Shown: positions 30,671 to 39,919, numbered from the stretch's first letter. The stretch: DNA of 64,000 nt from an uncultured Paracoccus sp. (GCF_947496875.1 NZ_CANMEH010000009.1:62001-126000), one strand, 5' to 3'. A program made the numbers and translations. Notes: generated by a model not told the origin, from the sequence alone.

Positions 30671-30934
30671 AGGCGACGATCCGCTGACAACCCCCATCTC
30701 TTCCCGGGAGCCGATGGTCGCACGGTCGAGGATGGCGGCTACGCGCCCGGCCGTGGCTACATCACGAAGTCCAAGCTCAACAGTACCTTTAAGGCGCACA
30801 CGAAGAAGCATCGCGGCCTCGACCTTTGCCTGCATGTCATGCGGCACTTGGCGGCCACGACCGCTCCGAAGAAGATCGGTCCGATGGGCATACAGGAAGA
30901 AATTCCGCGCCGGTTCAGGCGAGTTGCGGCGTGA
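30671..30934 (+). pseudogene. C-terminal fragment of a tyrosine recombinase
   Basis: One open frame reads NPHLFPGADGRTVEDGGY, then KSKLNSTFKAHTKKHRGLDL and CLHVMRHLAATTAPKK. The LFPG motif, the HxxRH box (HVMRHLAA) and the preceding GLDxxxH pattern are those of tyrosine recombinase catalytic domains. There is no start and no tyrosine box, and the 3' end overlaps the helicase gene on the other strand, so it is a remnant. It may be what is left of an earlier copy of the recombinase module. Confidence 0.55.
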
Positions 30935-33080
30935 AGTCCGGCCAGAGTCTTCTGGCCAGCGCGAGCGGCGCGGGATCGTCCAGAATGATCGCCGGCACGG
31001 GCTTGCCCCCGGTGGCTCTCCGCAGGACCAGAGCCGTGATCTGCCAGCGGTTGGCTGCTGCGACACGCTGGCATAGCGACATCAGGTGCGCCGTGGGGCG
31101 CCCCCGACGGAAGCGCGCGGCGCCAGGTTCCGTCTCAAAGTCCCTCGGAAGATCCGCGGCGAGCCCGGCGGCCGACAGCCGAGTTCCGCACACCGGGCGT
31201 CCCATGGTGGCGCGCAGGGCCTTTTCCATGCGATCAAACCCATACCAGTCTGGTTCCTGTTCGAGATCCCGGTCGAGCGCGGCCAGGGTCGTGAGGCGCG
31301 TGATGGGGAAGTCAGGTAGCGGCAGATTGCTCAGGACCACGACTCGTTTCTCGCGGTTCGGTGAGAGGAGCCGAAGCCGTGCGATCGCCTGGAGCGTGCC
31401 GCATTCCCGCGACTGGGCGAGGATCGCCTGCACGCGCGGGTCCGGATGAGCACGTAGATCGGCCTCGCGAACCGAACCATCGGCCATAATCATTCGTGAC
31501 CGGGTCGGCGGCAGAGGGCCTGAAACATGCGCCCGGATAGGCAGTTCGTCCTGGGCGAAGACCGCACGCGCCGACGCCTCAATGTCGGCGACACCCGGCT
31601 GAAGACGCCCGATGATCACGACGCTTGCATAACTCTCGAAATCGTTCACGCCTTGGGTTCTCGGTCCGAACCAGCGCGGCTCAGCGCCGAGAAGCGGTTG
31701 TCTGAGAGCCTCCTCATCGCTGCCATTCAATGAGTTGCCGAGATCGGTGTGCAGGGCCCGGAGAACGGATTTCGTCGCTACAACGAGAACTCCCCCTCCC
31801 GCAGCCCTGTTAACTTCGCGCCTGAGGATGGTCAGAACCGCAGCCCGCCTCTGAGCACCCCTTTCCAGGTGAAGCAGCCAGCTGTTCGACAAGGTCAGGT
31901 CAGAGATCTGGACGACGTCCGCAACCGGGGGCGACTGTATCGAGACGAGCTCCGCGCCGGGGGCAACGCGTTGGGTGATGTCTGGGTCGGCATCAGCGTC
32001 GAGGAGAAGCAGCGGTGCATCGCGATCGACCTCATGGATGCCCGATGACTGGATCACGCGCTCGGAGCCATGCTCCGTCGTCTTTTCGAGCAGCCTCAGG
32101 CCGACGCAGTGGCCCGTTTCCCTCTCGGCCAGGCGTTCGAAGATGCGCTGCCGCCGGCGGGACGCGATGAAGGATTTCGCGTCGAAGGTCTCGACGCAGA
32201 ATGCGACCGTCTCTGCGGATTGCCATGGACCGATCTCGAGGTAACTCCGCGACCGGTCCTCCGCTTGCGCGAGGTGCTGCAGCTGCTCGGTACCGATCCC
32301 GGAGTTCCGCAGATGGTCGTGGAGCGGCAAGTCGCGTTGCAAGCCATCGACAACTGTAGCCTTTGCGCGGGTAAGCACACCGCGAAGACTTTCCGGAAAG
32401 GAGCTCGGCGACGCGCGCATGAGATCGTCGATCGAGAGATGCGGCGTGCGGGTCAGAGTCGGCCAGACCTTCTCGTCGACCACGCGCAGGACCACAGGGT
32501 AGTCGTAATCGAGAGGGGGATCGACCGTCAGATAGGCATGAGACAGGAACACGACATGGGGACCGGGGACGTCCTTCTGCTGGAGATAGGGACATCCCGA
32601 GGCGCATGGCGATCGAACGAAGTCTCCATTCTTGTCCTGTCCGCGACAGAGCGCCTCCGTGACCGAGGCTACATAACCGGATATTTTCTTCGCGATCTCG
32701 GCCCGCTCGCACATCGTCTTCTGACGTTCGTCCGGACGCGGCGCGTCGCGCCCACGAATGACGCGGGAGGGTAGTCCTGGCGCGAGGGTGCGAAAATCGT
32801 CGAACGCCCGTTCCGCCAGTTCGATCGTCGGCACGTAGATCAGCACATGCCCGCGCGACAGCAGCGCCTCGCCGTAGCGCGCGACGACGCGCAGGGCGGT
32901 CGCCGTCTTCCCGAGTCCGGCCGTCACCTTCAGGGCAAGGGCTGCGCCAGGCTCCGCGCTCGCCTCGGCAGCCGCCCTGACGAAGCTGTCGATTTCCTGG
33001 GCGAGCCGCTCCCTTGCATGGGATGGCGTCGACCAGCGCGGGACTCTCGACGCCGCCTCGAGTTGTGCTTCATGCTTCAT
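30915..33080 (-). CDS. Putative SF2 helicase/ATPase with a four-cysteine cluster
   Basis: A 721-residue protein starting at 33080 (GGAGG, 6-bp spacing). It shows Walker A AGLGKTATA near 54-62, a Walker B-like RVVDEKVW near 199-206, and between them Cys124, Cys145, Cys159 and Cys163 (CASGCPYLQQ). Four cysteines between motifs I and II recall XPD/DinG helicases with an iron-sulfur cluster; a zinc site is also possible. A second RecA-like half is present (GGGVLVVATKSVLRAL; DFESYASVVIIGRLQPG). I do not recognise a named family. It is divergent from the HTH-recombinase genes and may serve the same element. Confidence 0.6.
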   Translation of the reverse strand: MKHEAQLEAASRVPRWSTPSHARERLAQEIDSFVRAAAEASAEPGAALALKVTAGLGKTATALRVVARYGEALLSRGHVLIYVPTIELAERAFDDFRTLAPGLPSRVIRGRDAPRPDERQKTMCERAEIAKKISGYVASVTEALCRGQDKNGDFVRSPCASGCPYLQQKDVPGPHVVFLSHAYLTVDPPLDYDYPVVLRVVDEKVWPTLTRTPHLSIDDLMRASPSSFPESLRGVLTRAKATVVDGLQRDLPLHDHLRNSGIGTEQLQHLAQAEDRSRSYLEIGPWQSAETVAFCVETFDAKSFIASRRRQRIFERLAERETGHCVGLRLLEKTTEHGSERVIQSSGIHEVDRDAPLLLLDADADPDITQRVAPGAELVSIQSPPVADVVQISDLTLSNSWLLHLERGAQRRAAVLTILRREVNRAAGGGVLVVATKSVLRALHTDLGNSLNGSDEEALRQPLLGAEPRWFGPRTQGVNDFESYASVVIIGRLQPGVADIEASARAVFAQDELPIRAHVSGPLPPTRSRMIMADGSVREADLRAHPDPRVQAILAQSRECGTLQAIARLRLLSPNREKRVVVLSNLPLPDFPITRLTTLAALDRDLEQEPDWYGFDRMEKALRATMGRPVCGTRLSAAGLAADLPRDFETEPGAARFRRGRPTAHLMSLCQRVAAANRWQITALVLRRATGGKPVPAIILDDPAPLALARRLWPDFTPQLA

Positions 33081-33294
33081 CTGTATCCTCCATTTCGGAG
33101 GAACTGGGCGCAAGCGCTGTCGCGAAAAAACGCCGCGGATCACGACGGCGTGAGTGGTGGCTCACCAGCAAAGATGCCGCCTCGCAATTGATATTCCAAT
33201 TAGAGCAGCGGCACCTTTGTTCCGGCCTCCCGGCGTTTCAGAGACACGCGCGCAGGGACTAATTCCCTCTCAGGAATAACCTGACGAGGAAAGA
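33081..33294. promoter_or_regulatory. Divergent promoter region with two inverted repeats
   Basis: This gap separates the helicase (minus) from the HTH gene (plus). It is AT-richer than its surroundings and holds AATTG-ATATTC-CAATT (33186-33201) and ATTCC-CTCTCA-GGAAT (33262-33277), both perfect inverted repeats with 6-bp centres. These are good operator candidates, most simply for the HTH protein encoded next to them. Confidence 0.45.
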
Positions 33295-33663
33295 ATGCTT
33301 TCAGTTGAGGAAGTTGCCGGTCACTTCAGTCTGAAGCCTGACACGGTCCGACGCAAGATCCGGAATGGTAAGATCGATGCGATCCGCATCGGCAGGATCT
33401 ACCGCCTGGCCTGGCCGGATGTTTGGGCCTGCGAAGACGGGCCGATGCCAAAACGAGCACAGGTCCCACGCTACCAGGAAGATCTCCTGAGCAAGAAGGT
33501 TATCGCCGGAGCGCTCCGCGTCAGCGTGCGCACTGTCGAGCGGTGGATCGATGAGGGGCTGCCCACGCGCAGTGTGTTCGGGACGGTCCGCTGCAATCCC
33601 CACGATGTGTCGGATTGGCTGAAGCTGAGGGGAGTCGACCTGCCTCAGGGCTGGTGGGCGTGA
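33295..33663 (+). CDS. Tandem helix-turn-helix (excisionase-type) protein
   Basis: A 122-residue protein with two MerR/excisionase-like HTH units: residues 1-50 (LSVEEVAGHFSLKPDTVRRK, then IRIGRIYRLAWPDV) and residues 64-115 (LLSKKVIAGALRVSVRTVER, then VRCNPHDVSDWLK). Such proteins bind DNA as excision directionality factors or repressors. It precedes two tandem tyrosine recombinases on the same strand, which supports a role in controlling recombination. GAGGAAAGA before the ATG is the ribosome site. Confidence 0.75.
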   Translation: MLSVEEVAGHFSLKPDTVRRKIRNGKIDAIRIGRIYRLAWPDVWACEDGPMPKRAQVPRYQEDLLSKKVIAGALRVSVRTVERWIDEGLPTRSVFGTVRCNPHDVSDWLKLRGVDLPQGWWA

Positions 33664-33930
33664 TGCAGCAGGTCCGTCGCACAGATGCGACAGCTCTCAT
33701 CGTGACACGAGCGGGAGCATTCCGCTCGTCGCACATTCGTCCCCGAACATTTATCGGCGTTATGCTTGGGGGCGATCCCGCGAAACGCGGAAAAATCGCG
33801 ACAGCCTGTGCGAAACGCCCCGCCGGGCACGATCTCCTGAATGGACCAGTTTGGGTCCACGGCCCGGGCTCTGCGCCCCGCCTTTCCTCGTGAAGGCGGC
33901 CCGCAGGCCCCGACCCTGGAGTTCGGCAAT
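33664..33930. repeat. Gap with three perfect palindromes
   Basis: Between the HTH gene and the first recombinase are three perfect inverted repeats: GTCGCA-CAGA-TGCGAC (33676-33691), ACGAGCGG-GAGCATT-CCGCTCGT (33707-33729) and CCGCG-AAA-CGCGG (33778-33790). They may be recombinase binding sites, an operator or RNA hairpins that separate expression of the two genes. No protein gene is supported here. Confidence 0.5.
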
Positions 33931-35853
33931 ATGCATCAAGACAGATCACTGACCAGCGCCGCGTGCGCGATGTTCCCGGCCTTCCTGGCCTGGGCCAGGG
34001 AGACTGGCGAACAACGCGACACGGTCTACGAGATCGAGAAGGTCGCCGCACGGCTCGACCTGACGGACGAGGAACTCCATCTGATCCCGGCTGACCTCGG
34101 CTATTTCGAGAAGGTGATCGCGGTCTCGCCGTACGGCGCGGTGTCGCGGTCGAAGAACCTCGAGAAAGCCCGCAACCGCGGCAACTCCCGCATCCGCACC
34201 GCTCTCGGCCGGTTCCTCGCGGCGCACGGACATGAGACCCCGGACGCGGGCGTTCGCGCGAGCTACGACCGGGCGATCGGTTTGATCGCTGAGAACGAGG
34301 GCTTCGTCGAGCGCGGGGCGCTTTTCAGCACGGGCACCCACAAACCGTTCCTGCTTCTGCGCGCCCGCGCCCGGGCCAGTCTGCCGGATCTCGATCAGCA
34401 GGAATACGACCGGCTCTGGCACGACGCGACGCCGGATAGCCGCAAGTCGCTGCGGAAATTTGCCCAGCGGGTCGCCGAGCTGCGTCGCGCGCACAACCGC
34501 TGGCCCGAACTCGCCGAGCTGCTGCCGCGGCAGGACCTCGTCGTGCCGGTTGCCTCGGGTCGGGCCCGGCGCATCGAGTGGCAGTCGCTGCCGGCGCCGT
34601 TTCGCTCGGACGCCGAGGAGGTGTTCCGCCAGACATTGCGCCAGCCCGGCGACCTCAAGAAGTGGGCGAAGGAGCAGTTGAGCCTCGGCCGATCCGCCGT
34701 CGAAGTCGACACAGAGATTGCCGCACGCGCCGGAAAGAAGAAGCGCACGCCGAAGAACATCGATTCCGCGCTCGCCGGCTACCGGCAGGCTGTGACCTGG
34801 CTGCTGCGCGAGAGCTACTCGCCCGAGTCCGGGTTCCCGGGGCTCGAGACGCTCAGCGATCTGTTCACGACCGACGCGCTGGACGCAGCCTGTGCTGCGC
34901 ATATCGCACGCAGCGAGGCATCGCTCACTCTGAAGAACGCCGACGAGAGTTCGACGCTCTGGTCGCGTTTCACGAACATCACGACGATTGCCCGGCACGG
35001 CCTGCGGGATCCCGAGATCCTCGCAAGGATCGGCCTCGTGCGCATGTTCTACTCGGACCACGTGCTGTCGCCCGTCGACATGACCGCGGATGCGGAGGCG
35101 ATCTGCGACCGGCTGCGCAGGTCGCCGCATCTCGCGGCCACATTCGTGAACGCCCCCGCCCGGCTCAACGCGATCGCGACCAACGAGTTCGAGGCAGCAA
35201 CGACCAGCTTCGCACTGGATCGCGCGCTGCGGCTCTCCGGCTGCGCAGCCGCCTACGCGGTGCAGGTCAGCCGGTCGCTGCGGCCGGCCAACCTGTTCAT
35301 GACCCGCCGCGAGGGCGTGAATGGATGCCGGCGTAACCTCACCTGGATCGTCGATCGGGAGCATGCCGAGATCCGCTTTGTCGGCGGAGAGGTGAAGAAC
35401 GGACAGACCGTGATCGTCAATGTGCACGGCGAGGACGCCCGCGTTCTATGGGAGTGGGACCGGGTTCACCGGCCGGAACTCATGAAGATCCGCGGGATCG
35501 ACTCATCGCCGTACCTCTTCCCTGGGACCGCCGCTCCGCGGCTGCGCAAGTCGGTACTCAACCTTCCCCACGGCTGCATGTCCGTCGCGTCGATCATGGA
35601 GCTCTGGGATCTTGGTGACCGGCAGCTCGGTCTCGGGATCACGCCACATCAGTGCCGGCATGCTCTCGCGACGCTGATGCTCGCGGTCAGACCGGGCGAT
35701 TTCGCAAGCGTCGCGTCGGTGCTGGCCAACACCGAACAGGTCGCGAGACGGCACTACGGGAAAGACAGCGGCGAAGCCGCGGCTGTGGCCGTTCGCGAGT
35801 CCTTGCTGGCGCACCACCCCGACGTCTTTGCGCGCATGAAAAGGAGAACATGA
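33931..35853 (+). CDS. Large tyrosine recombinase (first of a tandem pair)
   Basis: A 640-residue site-specific recombinase, starting at the ATG at 33931 with GGAG about 10 bp upstream. The long N-terminal part (1-400) is unusual and probably holds arm- and core-binding domains. Catalytic residues seen are Arg451 (SLRPANLF), Lys489 (GGEVKNGQ), His573 and Arg576 (HQCRHALAT) and Tyr609 (RRHYGKD). LFPG near 530 is also typical. Its size recalls TnpB of Tn554 and the larger members of GInt/RIT-type recombinase modules, but the exact relationship is not established. Confidence 0.78.
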   Translation: MHQDRSLTSAACAMFPAFLAWARETGEQRDTVYEIEKVAARLDLTDEELHLIPADLGYFEKVIAVSPYGAVSRSKNLEKARNRGNSRIRTALGRFLAAHGHETPDAGVRASYDRAIGLIAENEGFVERGALFSTGTHKPFLLLRARARASLPDLDQQEYDRLWHDATPDSRKSLRKFAQRVAELRRAHNRWPELAELLPRQDLVVPVASGRARRIEWQSLPAPFRSDAEEVFRQTLRQPGDLKKWAKEQLSLGRSAVEVDTEIAARAGKKKRTPKNIDSALAGYRQAVTWLLRESYSPESGFPGLETLSDLFTTDALDAACAAHIARSEASLTLKNADESSTLWSRFTNITTIARHGLRDPEILARIGLVRMFYSDHVLSPVDMTADAEAICDRLRRSPHLAATFVNAPARLNAIATNEFEAATTSFALDRALRLSGCAAAYAVQVSRSLRPANLFMTRREGVNGCRRNLTWIVDREHAEIRFVGGEVKNGQTVIVNVHGEDARVLWEWDRVHRPELMKIRGIDSSPYLFPGTAAPRLRKSVLNLPHGCMSVASIMELWDLGDRQLGLGITPHQCRHALATLMLAVRPGDFASVASVLANTEQVARRHYGKDSGEAAAVAVRESLLAHHPDVFARMKRRT

Positions 35854-35854
35854 C

Positions 35855-37213
35855 ATGAAGTCCGACCTCAACGTTATTCTGAAGGACGCACCGGCGGCCA
35901 TCCGGCGGGCGATGATCGAGGACGCGGCCAATCTCCCGCCGGGCGCGGCGCTGGTGATGGCGCGTTTCTGGTCGGCCGTCCGTGCAGGCAACGGCAATCT
36001 CTCCATGCCTGACGCGGAGGCCTACCGAGCTGCCGCCGCTTCGGAATCCACGTTTCGATGTCTGCTGCGTGCTCTCTCGCGATACGCCCCGCAGGTGTGC
36101 ACCGCGCCGGCGAGGGCCGTCAGCAACGAATGGTATGCCCAGCGGTGCAAACCGGTCGCAAAGCGGACACCGGGGGCGGAGAAGCCCGAGGGATCGACGT
36201 GGCCCGATGCCTGGCGACGGATGAAGCCGGGACTCGATGCGGCCCCTGTCAAGTGCAGAACCCGCCAGCGCTATGTCGCAAGCATCGACCGCTGCGCGAC
36301 CGTTGTCGCGGAGGGCCTCGCATCTGAGCTGCACGGGTTTCTGGCCGCGTGCGAGCTCTCAGAGGCGTTCCTGTTCCATCCCGACAAGACTCGACGCGTG
36401 AAGCCCGTCACGGCGGCGAACTACATCGAGGGGCTGATTGCCTTGGGCGCAAGGGGCGGAGTCGCGGAGGAAAGCCTGACCGCCATGCGGGTTATCCAAC
36501 GCGACCTTCGGGAGCAGGCCACGTTGGCGGAGAAGAACAAGCATGAAAGGCTGTCCGGATTGATGGAGCGCGGAGGTTATGGGCACGTTGCCGACCGGAT
36601 CGGAGAACTCCGGGCACGCGCCCATAGGCTGCCGGCGCACAGTGCGGCCCGCCGCCGATACATGCAGCAGGCCGTCGTCTGCGCCATCATTATCAACAAG
36701 CCGCCGCGAAGGGGCGATCTCGTGGCGTGGCGAATCGGCGAGCAACTTGTCCGTGAAATCGACGGCACCTGGCGCGCAGAATGGGAGCAGGAGAAGACGG
36801 GGGCCGTTACGGAAACAGGCGCGATCTGGCCCGAAATCTGCGAAATCCTCGATGAGTGGATTCTCGAGGGGCGTCCCGACCGGCTGATCCATGTTCGCTA
36901 CCAGGAACTGGTCGGGTCCAACTGGCTGACGCTCGACCAGAGCGAGCCGTATCGAAACCTGCCGAGCGAACTGACGAGGTCGGCGATCGGTGTGCCGTCC
37001 CACGACCTGCGGACCCTCGCCGCGGACTATATGCGACGTCATGATCCTTCTCACGCCGCGGATGTCATCGCTACGCATCTTGGACATCGCACCCGAAAGG
37101 CCGGCGAGGCCTATCGCGCCGACTGCGAAGGGGCGGCGGCGCAGGCGATCTGGCAAGCGGCGCGGGCCACCATTGCGGCGCAGTCGGCAGCAGCAACCGG
37201 CAAGCGCGCGTAG
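35855..37213 (+). CDS. Tyrosine recombinase (second of the tandem pair)
   Basis: A 452-residue recombinase whose ATG lies 1 bp after the upstream stop. The catalytic domain is in the C-terminal half: the arginine box NKPPRRGDLVAWRIG, the lysine region QEKTGAVTE, HDLRTLAADYM (HxxR) and LGHRTRKAGEAYRADCEG with the GH and the tyrosine. Tight coupling to the first recombinase and the HTH gene suggests a heteromeric recombination machine, as in multi-recombinase elements. It appears intact. Confidence 0.78.
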   Translation: MKSDLNVILKDAPAAIRRAMIEDAANLPPGAALVMARFWSAVRAGNGNLSMPDAEAYRAAAASESTFRCLLRALSRYAPQVCTAPARAVSNEWYAQRCKPVAKRTPGAEKPEGSTWPDAWRRMKPGLDAAPVKCRTRQRYVASIDRCATVVAEGLASELHGFLAACELSEAFLFHPDKTRRVKPVTAANYIEGLIALGARGGVAEESLTAMRVIQRDLREQATLAEKNKHERLSGLMERGGYGHVADRIGELRARAHRLPAHSAARRRYMQQAVVCAIIINKPPRRGDLVAWRIGEQLVREIDGTWRAEWEQEKTGAVTETGAIWPEICEILDEWILEGRPDRLIHVRYQELVGSNWLTLDQSEPYRNLPSELTRSAIGVPSHDLRTLAADYMRRHDPSHAADVIATHLGHRTRKAGEAYRADCEGAAAQAIWQAARATIAAQSAAATGKRA

Positions 37214-37402
37214 CGGGGCCTCGTGGCAACGCACAGCGTCAGCATTCTCGGTGGCTGACATCCCAGAGGACGTGGGGAAAGCGATGGGCCTGATCGCTCA
37301 CAGCCCCCCTGCGGAAGCGTTTCGCAGGACCTTGGGCAAGGGGCTCCAGGATCACCCGCCGGCGACGGCAGGCGGCGCTGCGGCAAGAAGCGCGGCCATT
37401 GA

Positions 37403-38404
37403 TCAGGCGTCCGGCGCGGACCGCACGGGGTGAAGCGGCGTACCATCGCGCTCAAATGTCGAGATGTTGGCGATGGTTGTTTCGGCGATGGCGGTCAGGG
37501 CCTCCTCGGTGAAGAAGCCCTGGTGCCCGGTGATCAGCACGTTCGGAAAGGTCAGGAGGCGCGCGAATACGTCATCGGGGATGCCACTGCCGGAAAGATC
37601 CTGGAAGAAGAGGTCGGCTTCCTCTTCGTAGACGTCCAGCCCAACGCTGCCGATCGCACCGCTCTTCAGACCATCGATCAGTGCCCTGGTATCGACCACC
37701 GCGCCGCGGCTGGTGTTGATCAGCATGACCCCGCGCTTCATCCTTGCCACGGCGGTCGCATTGATCAGGTGACGCGTCGCAGGGGTCAGCGGGCATTGCA
37801 GCGTGATGACGTCGCTCGAGGCGAACAACTCGTCGAGAGAAACATAGCGGGCCCCCATTGCGCCGCAGGCCGGGTTCTCGTTCGGATCGTGTGCAAGCAC
37901 ATGGCAGCCGAAGCCCGTCAGGATGCGGACCACGACCTCGCCGATCTGGCCAGTCCCGACGACACCCACGGTTTTTCCATGCAGGTCAAAGCCGAGAAGG
38001 CCGTCCAGCGCGAAGTTGCCCTCGCGCACGCGGTTGTAAGCGCGGTGGGTCTTGCGGTTCAGCGTCAGGATCAGGGCAAGCGTGTGCTCGGCTACCGCGT
38101 GCGGGGAATAGGCCGGCACCCGCGCCACGCAGATGCCGGCGGCCTCGGCCGCAAGCAGATCGACGTGGTTGAACCCCGCCGAGCGCAGCGCGATCAGCTT
38201 TACCCCCGCATCCGACAGGACCGAGATCACCTTTTCTCCGAGGTCGTCGTTCACGAAGGCGCAAACGGCGTTGGACCCGGCCGCAAGCAACGCCGTCTCG
38301 GGCGTGAGGCGGGCGCCGAAGAACATGAGGTCATGGGCGCCGGCACTTGCCTGTTCAAGGAACTTCGCATCGTAGGGCTGGGTGCTGAAGACTGCGATCC
38401 GCAT
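37403..38404 (-). CDS. ldhA: D-lactate dehydrogenase-type 2-hydroxyacid dehydrogenase
   Basis: A 333-residue NAD-dependent enzyme of the D-2-hydroxyacid dehydrogenase family, most like fermentative D-lactate dehydrogenase (pyruvate to D-lactate, cytoplasm). Seen are [14 protein letters not shown] at the N-terminus, [11 protein letters not shown], the nucleotide loop [14 protein letters not shown] and the catalytic Arg/Glu/His set ([34 protein letters not shown]). The start at 38404 follows AGGAG by about 8 bp. It looks intact and is probably cargo. Confidence 0.9.
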   Translation of the reverse strand: MRIAVFSTQPYDAKFLEQASAGAHDLMFFGARLTPETALLAAGSNAVCAFVNDDLGEKVISVLSDAGVKLIALRSAGFNHVDLLAAEAAGICVARVPAYSPHAVAEHTLALILTLNRKTHRAYNRVREGNFALDGLLGFDLHGKTVGVVGTGQIGEVVVRILTGFGCHVLAHDPNENPACGAMGARYVSLDELFASSDVITLQCPLTPATRHLINATAVARMKRGVMLINTSRGAVVDTRALIDGLKSGAIGSVGLDVYEEEADLFFQDLSGSGIPDDVFARLLTFPNVLITGHQGFFTEEALTAIAETTIANISTFERDGTPLHPVRSAPDA

Positions 38405-38805
38405 TCGAGGCGCTCCTGCAGGCCGGCCTGGTGGATGCATGGCGCTCGCGACTACGCGCAAAGCACCCTCGAAGGCTACACCCCCGCCCATTCGCATCGC
38501 AAGCGAACCGGCTCGTGTGCTGCCCGTTGAGCCGAGGAGATCGGTCGATGCGGTTTGCGGCGGAAAAGCGCGGATGAAGGGATTTTGGGTGAGCCGCGAG
38601 ATTCCTCTTTTGGGCGAGGTAGCGACCCGGTTTCCGCGAGGGAGGTGAGAGGGAGATGTTGATGCGGCGTCTCCCGCCTGCTGTCCGTTCCACCTCCTCG
38701 GGGCGAGAGGCGGATCGGACAACAGCCGCGAGGCGCCGATGTGAGGAAGGACAGCTCGGGAGCGACTTGACCCGGCCCGAGTGCCGGAAACTTAGGAGAA
38801 CGATC
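38405..38805. other. No gene recognised upstream of ldhA
   Basis: About 400 bp with no supported reading frame on either strand. It must hold the ldhA promoter (minus) and perhaps the promoter for the frameshifted gene that follows on the plus strand. I see no clear RNA gene or long repeat. Confidence 0.4.
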
Positions 38806-39245
38806 ATGTTCGACAGATTCGCTCCAGCTTCGCAGAACTCGCAACCGATGCCACAGCGCCCTTGCGGGCGCTCGTTGCGCAGCGCGACTATGCACTGATC
38901 AATTTCGCCTCGTTGCTGGCGGGGCCACGCGGGGCGCGCTTGGCCGCCGCGATCGCCGATGAGGTCCCGCGAGCCCCCGTGATCACGCGGCGCCAGCATC
39001 GCCTTTTGCTGGAGCTTCTCGACATCCTGTCGCTCGAGCATGTCGACAATCCCGATCGCGACGAGTGTCACCACTTCGCGCGCATCGATCCCGCCGACCC
39101 GGTCGTCGAGGAGATATGTCTGCCGACCGATGAGCTGCACGAGGCTCGCCGACCCGGCACGGCCAGAAACGTCCACGAGCTCGGGTCCCGTCGCGCCCGG
39201 TTCAGAACCGCCCCACGGCACCGAATGGCGGACATCACCTCCTGA
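38806..39245 (+). pseudogene. Frameshifted member of the small island family
   Basis: AGGAG precedes an ATG at 38806, but its frame stops after 30 codons. The next frame continues as a natural protein: SSFAELATDATAPLRALVAQ, DYALINFASLLAGPRGARLA, RRQHRLLLELLDILSLEHVD and FARIDPADPVVEEICLP. One missing base near 38815 (CGAC-AGATTC) explains this. The region LLLELLDILS...RIDPADP resembles the same part of the 39530 gene, so the two are probably paralogues. Confidence 0.55.
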
Positions 39246-39529
39246 TCCGAATGCGTGCACGGGCATCGAAGAGCCGTTGCCCGGCTGAACCCGGGAGCAG
39301 TCCCTCGTCGTGGATCTGTCGGAGTCGCGCTCTTTCATGAGAGCGCGATCCGTCCGACCCCGACGGTGACCTGACAAGGACAAGGGAGGAATACGCCCTC
39401 TGGCGACGCGAGCCGGAAGGACCGGTCGAGATCCATGCCGGCCAGGGCAGAAGAAGAAAATCGACCCACACGAGAGCGTCTTGACGCGGTCCATCCCGGG
39501 CCGCGCATCCCCAGAAAAGGAAACGGCGG

Positions 39530-39919
39530 ATGCACCACCCTGCTCTCATTAGAAGACACATTGCCGCGGCTCGCCGCGTCGACGAGTTCATCACCTGGCT
39601 CGCTGGCTCCGGCGACGAGCTCGTGGATGCGGCCCTGCTGCTGGGCGGCTCGACGTGGGGCCGCGTGGCGGCCAACGTCGTCGCCCGGGCAAGCCAGGGC
39701 CACGACCCGTCCGACCTGCTGCCGCAGCTGCGCCGGCTTCGTCGCCTGCTTCAGCTCGAACTCGCCGCGGATCTCGCCAGCGAAGAAGCCGAGCGGTTCA
39801 TGGCGCTCGATCCGGATGATCCCCGGGCCGACAGCGCCCGGATCTGTGCGGAGGCACTCGATCACGGCATCCGCGCGCTCGAGCTCGTGCGCCCTGTTCT
39901 CGGGAGGGAGGCGGCATGA
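39530..39919 (+). CDS. Unknown island protein (family member, intact)
   Basis: A 129-residue helical protein with an AAGGAAA-type ribosome site. No family was recognised. Distinctive parts are IAAARRVDEFITWLAGSGDE, LLPQLRRLRRLLQLELAADL and FMALDPDDPRADSARICAEA. The last two recur in the fragments at 30250-30430 and, more distantly, 38806-39245, so the island carries at least three copies. It overlaps the next gene by 4 bp. Confidence 0.6.
   Translation: MHHPALIRRHIAAARRVDEFITWLAGSGDELVDAALLLGGSTWGRVAANVVARASQGHDPSDLLPQLRRLRRLLQLELAADLASEEAERFMALDPDDPRADSARICAEALDHGIRALELVRPVLGREAA

Noticed and set aside
34578..35336. A 252-codon plus-strand frame inside the large recombinase
   Set aside because: Arg/Ala-rich out-of-phase reading of an intact gene.
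36990..37433. Plus-strand frame running past the second recombinase
   Set aside because: Most of it is out of phase with the recombinase; the tail (ADIPEDVGKAMGLIAHSPPA) looks partly natural but has no start or family match.
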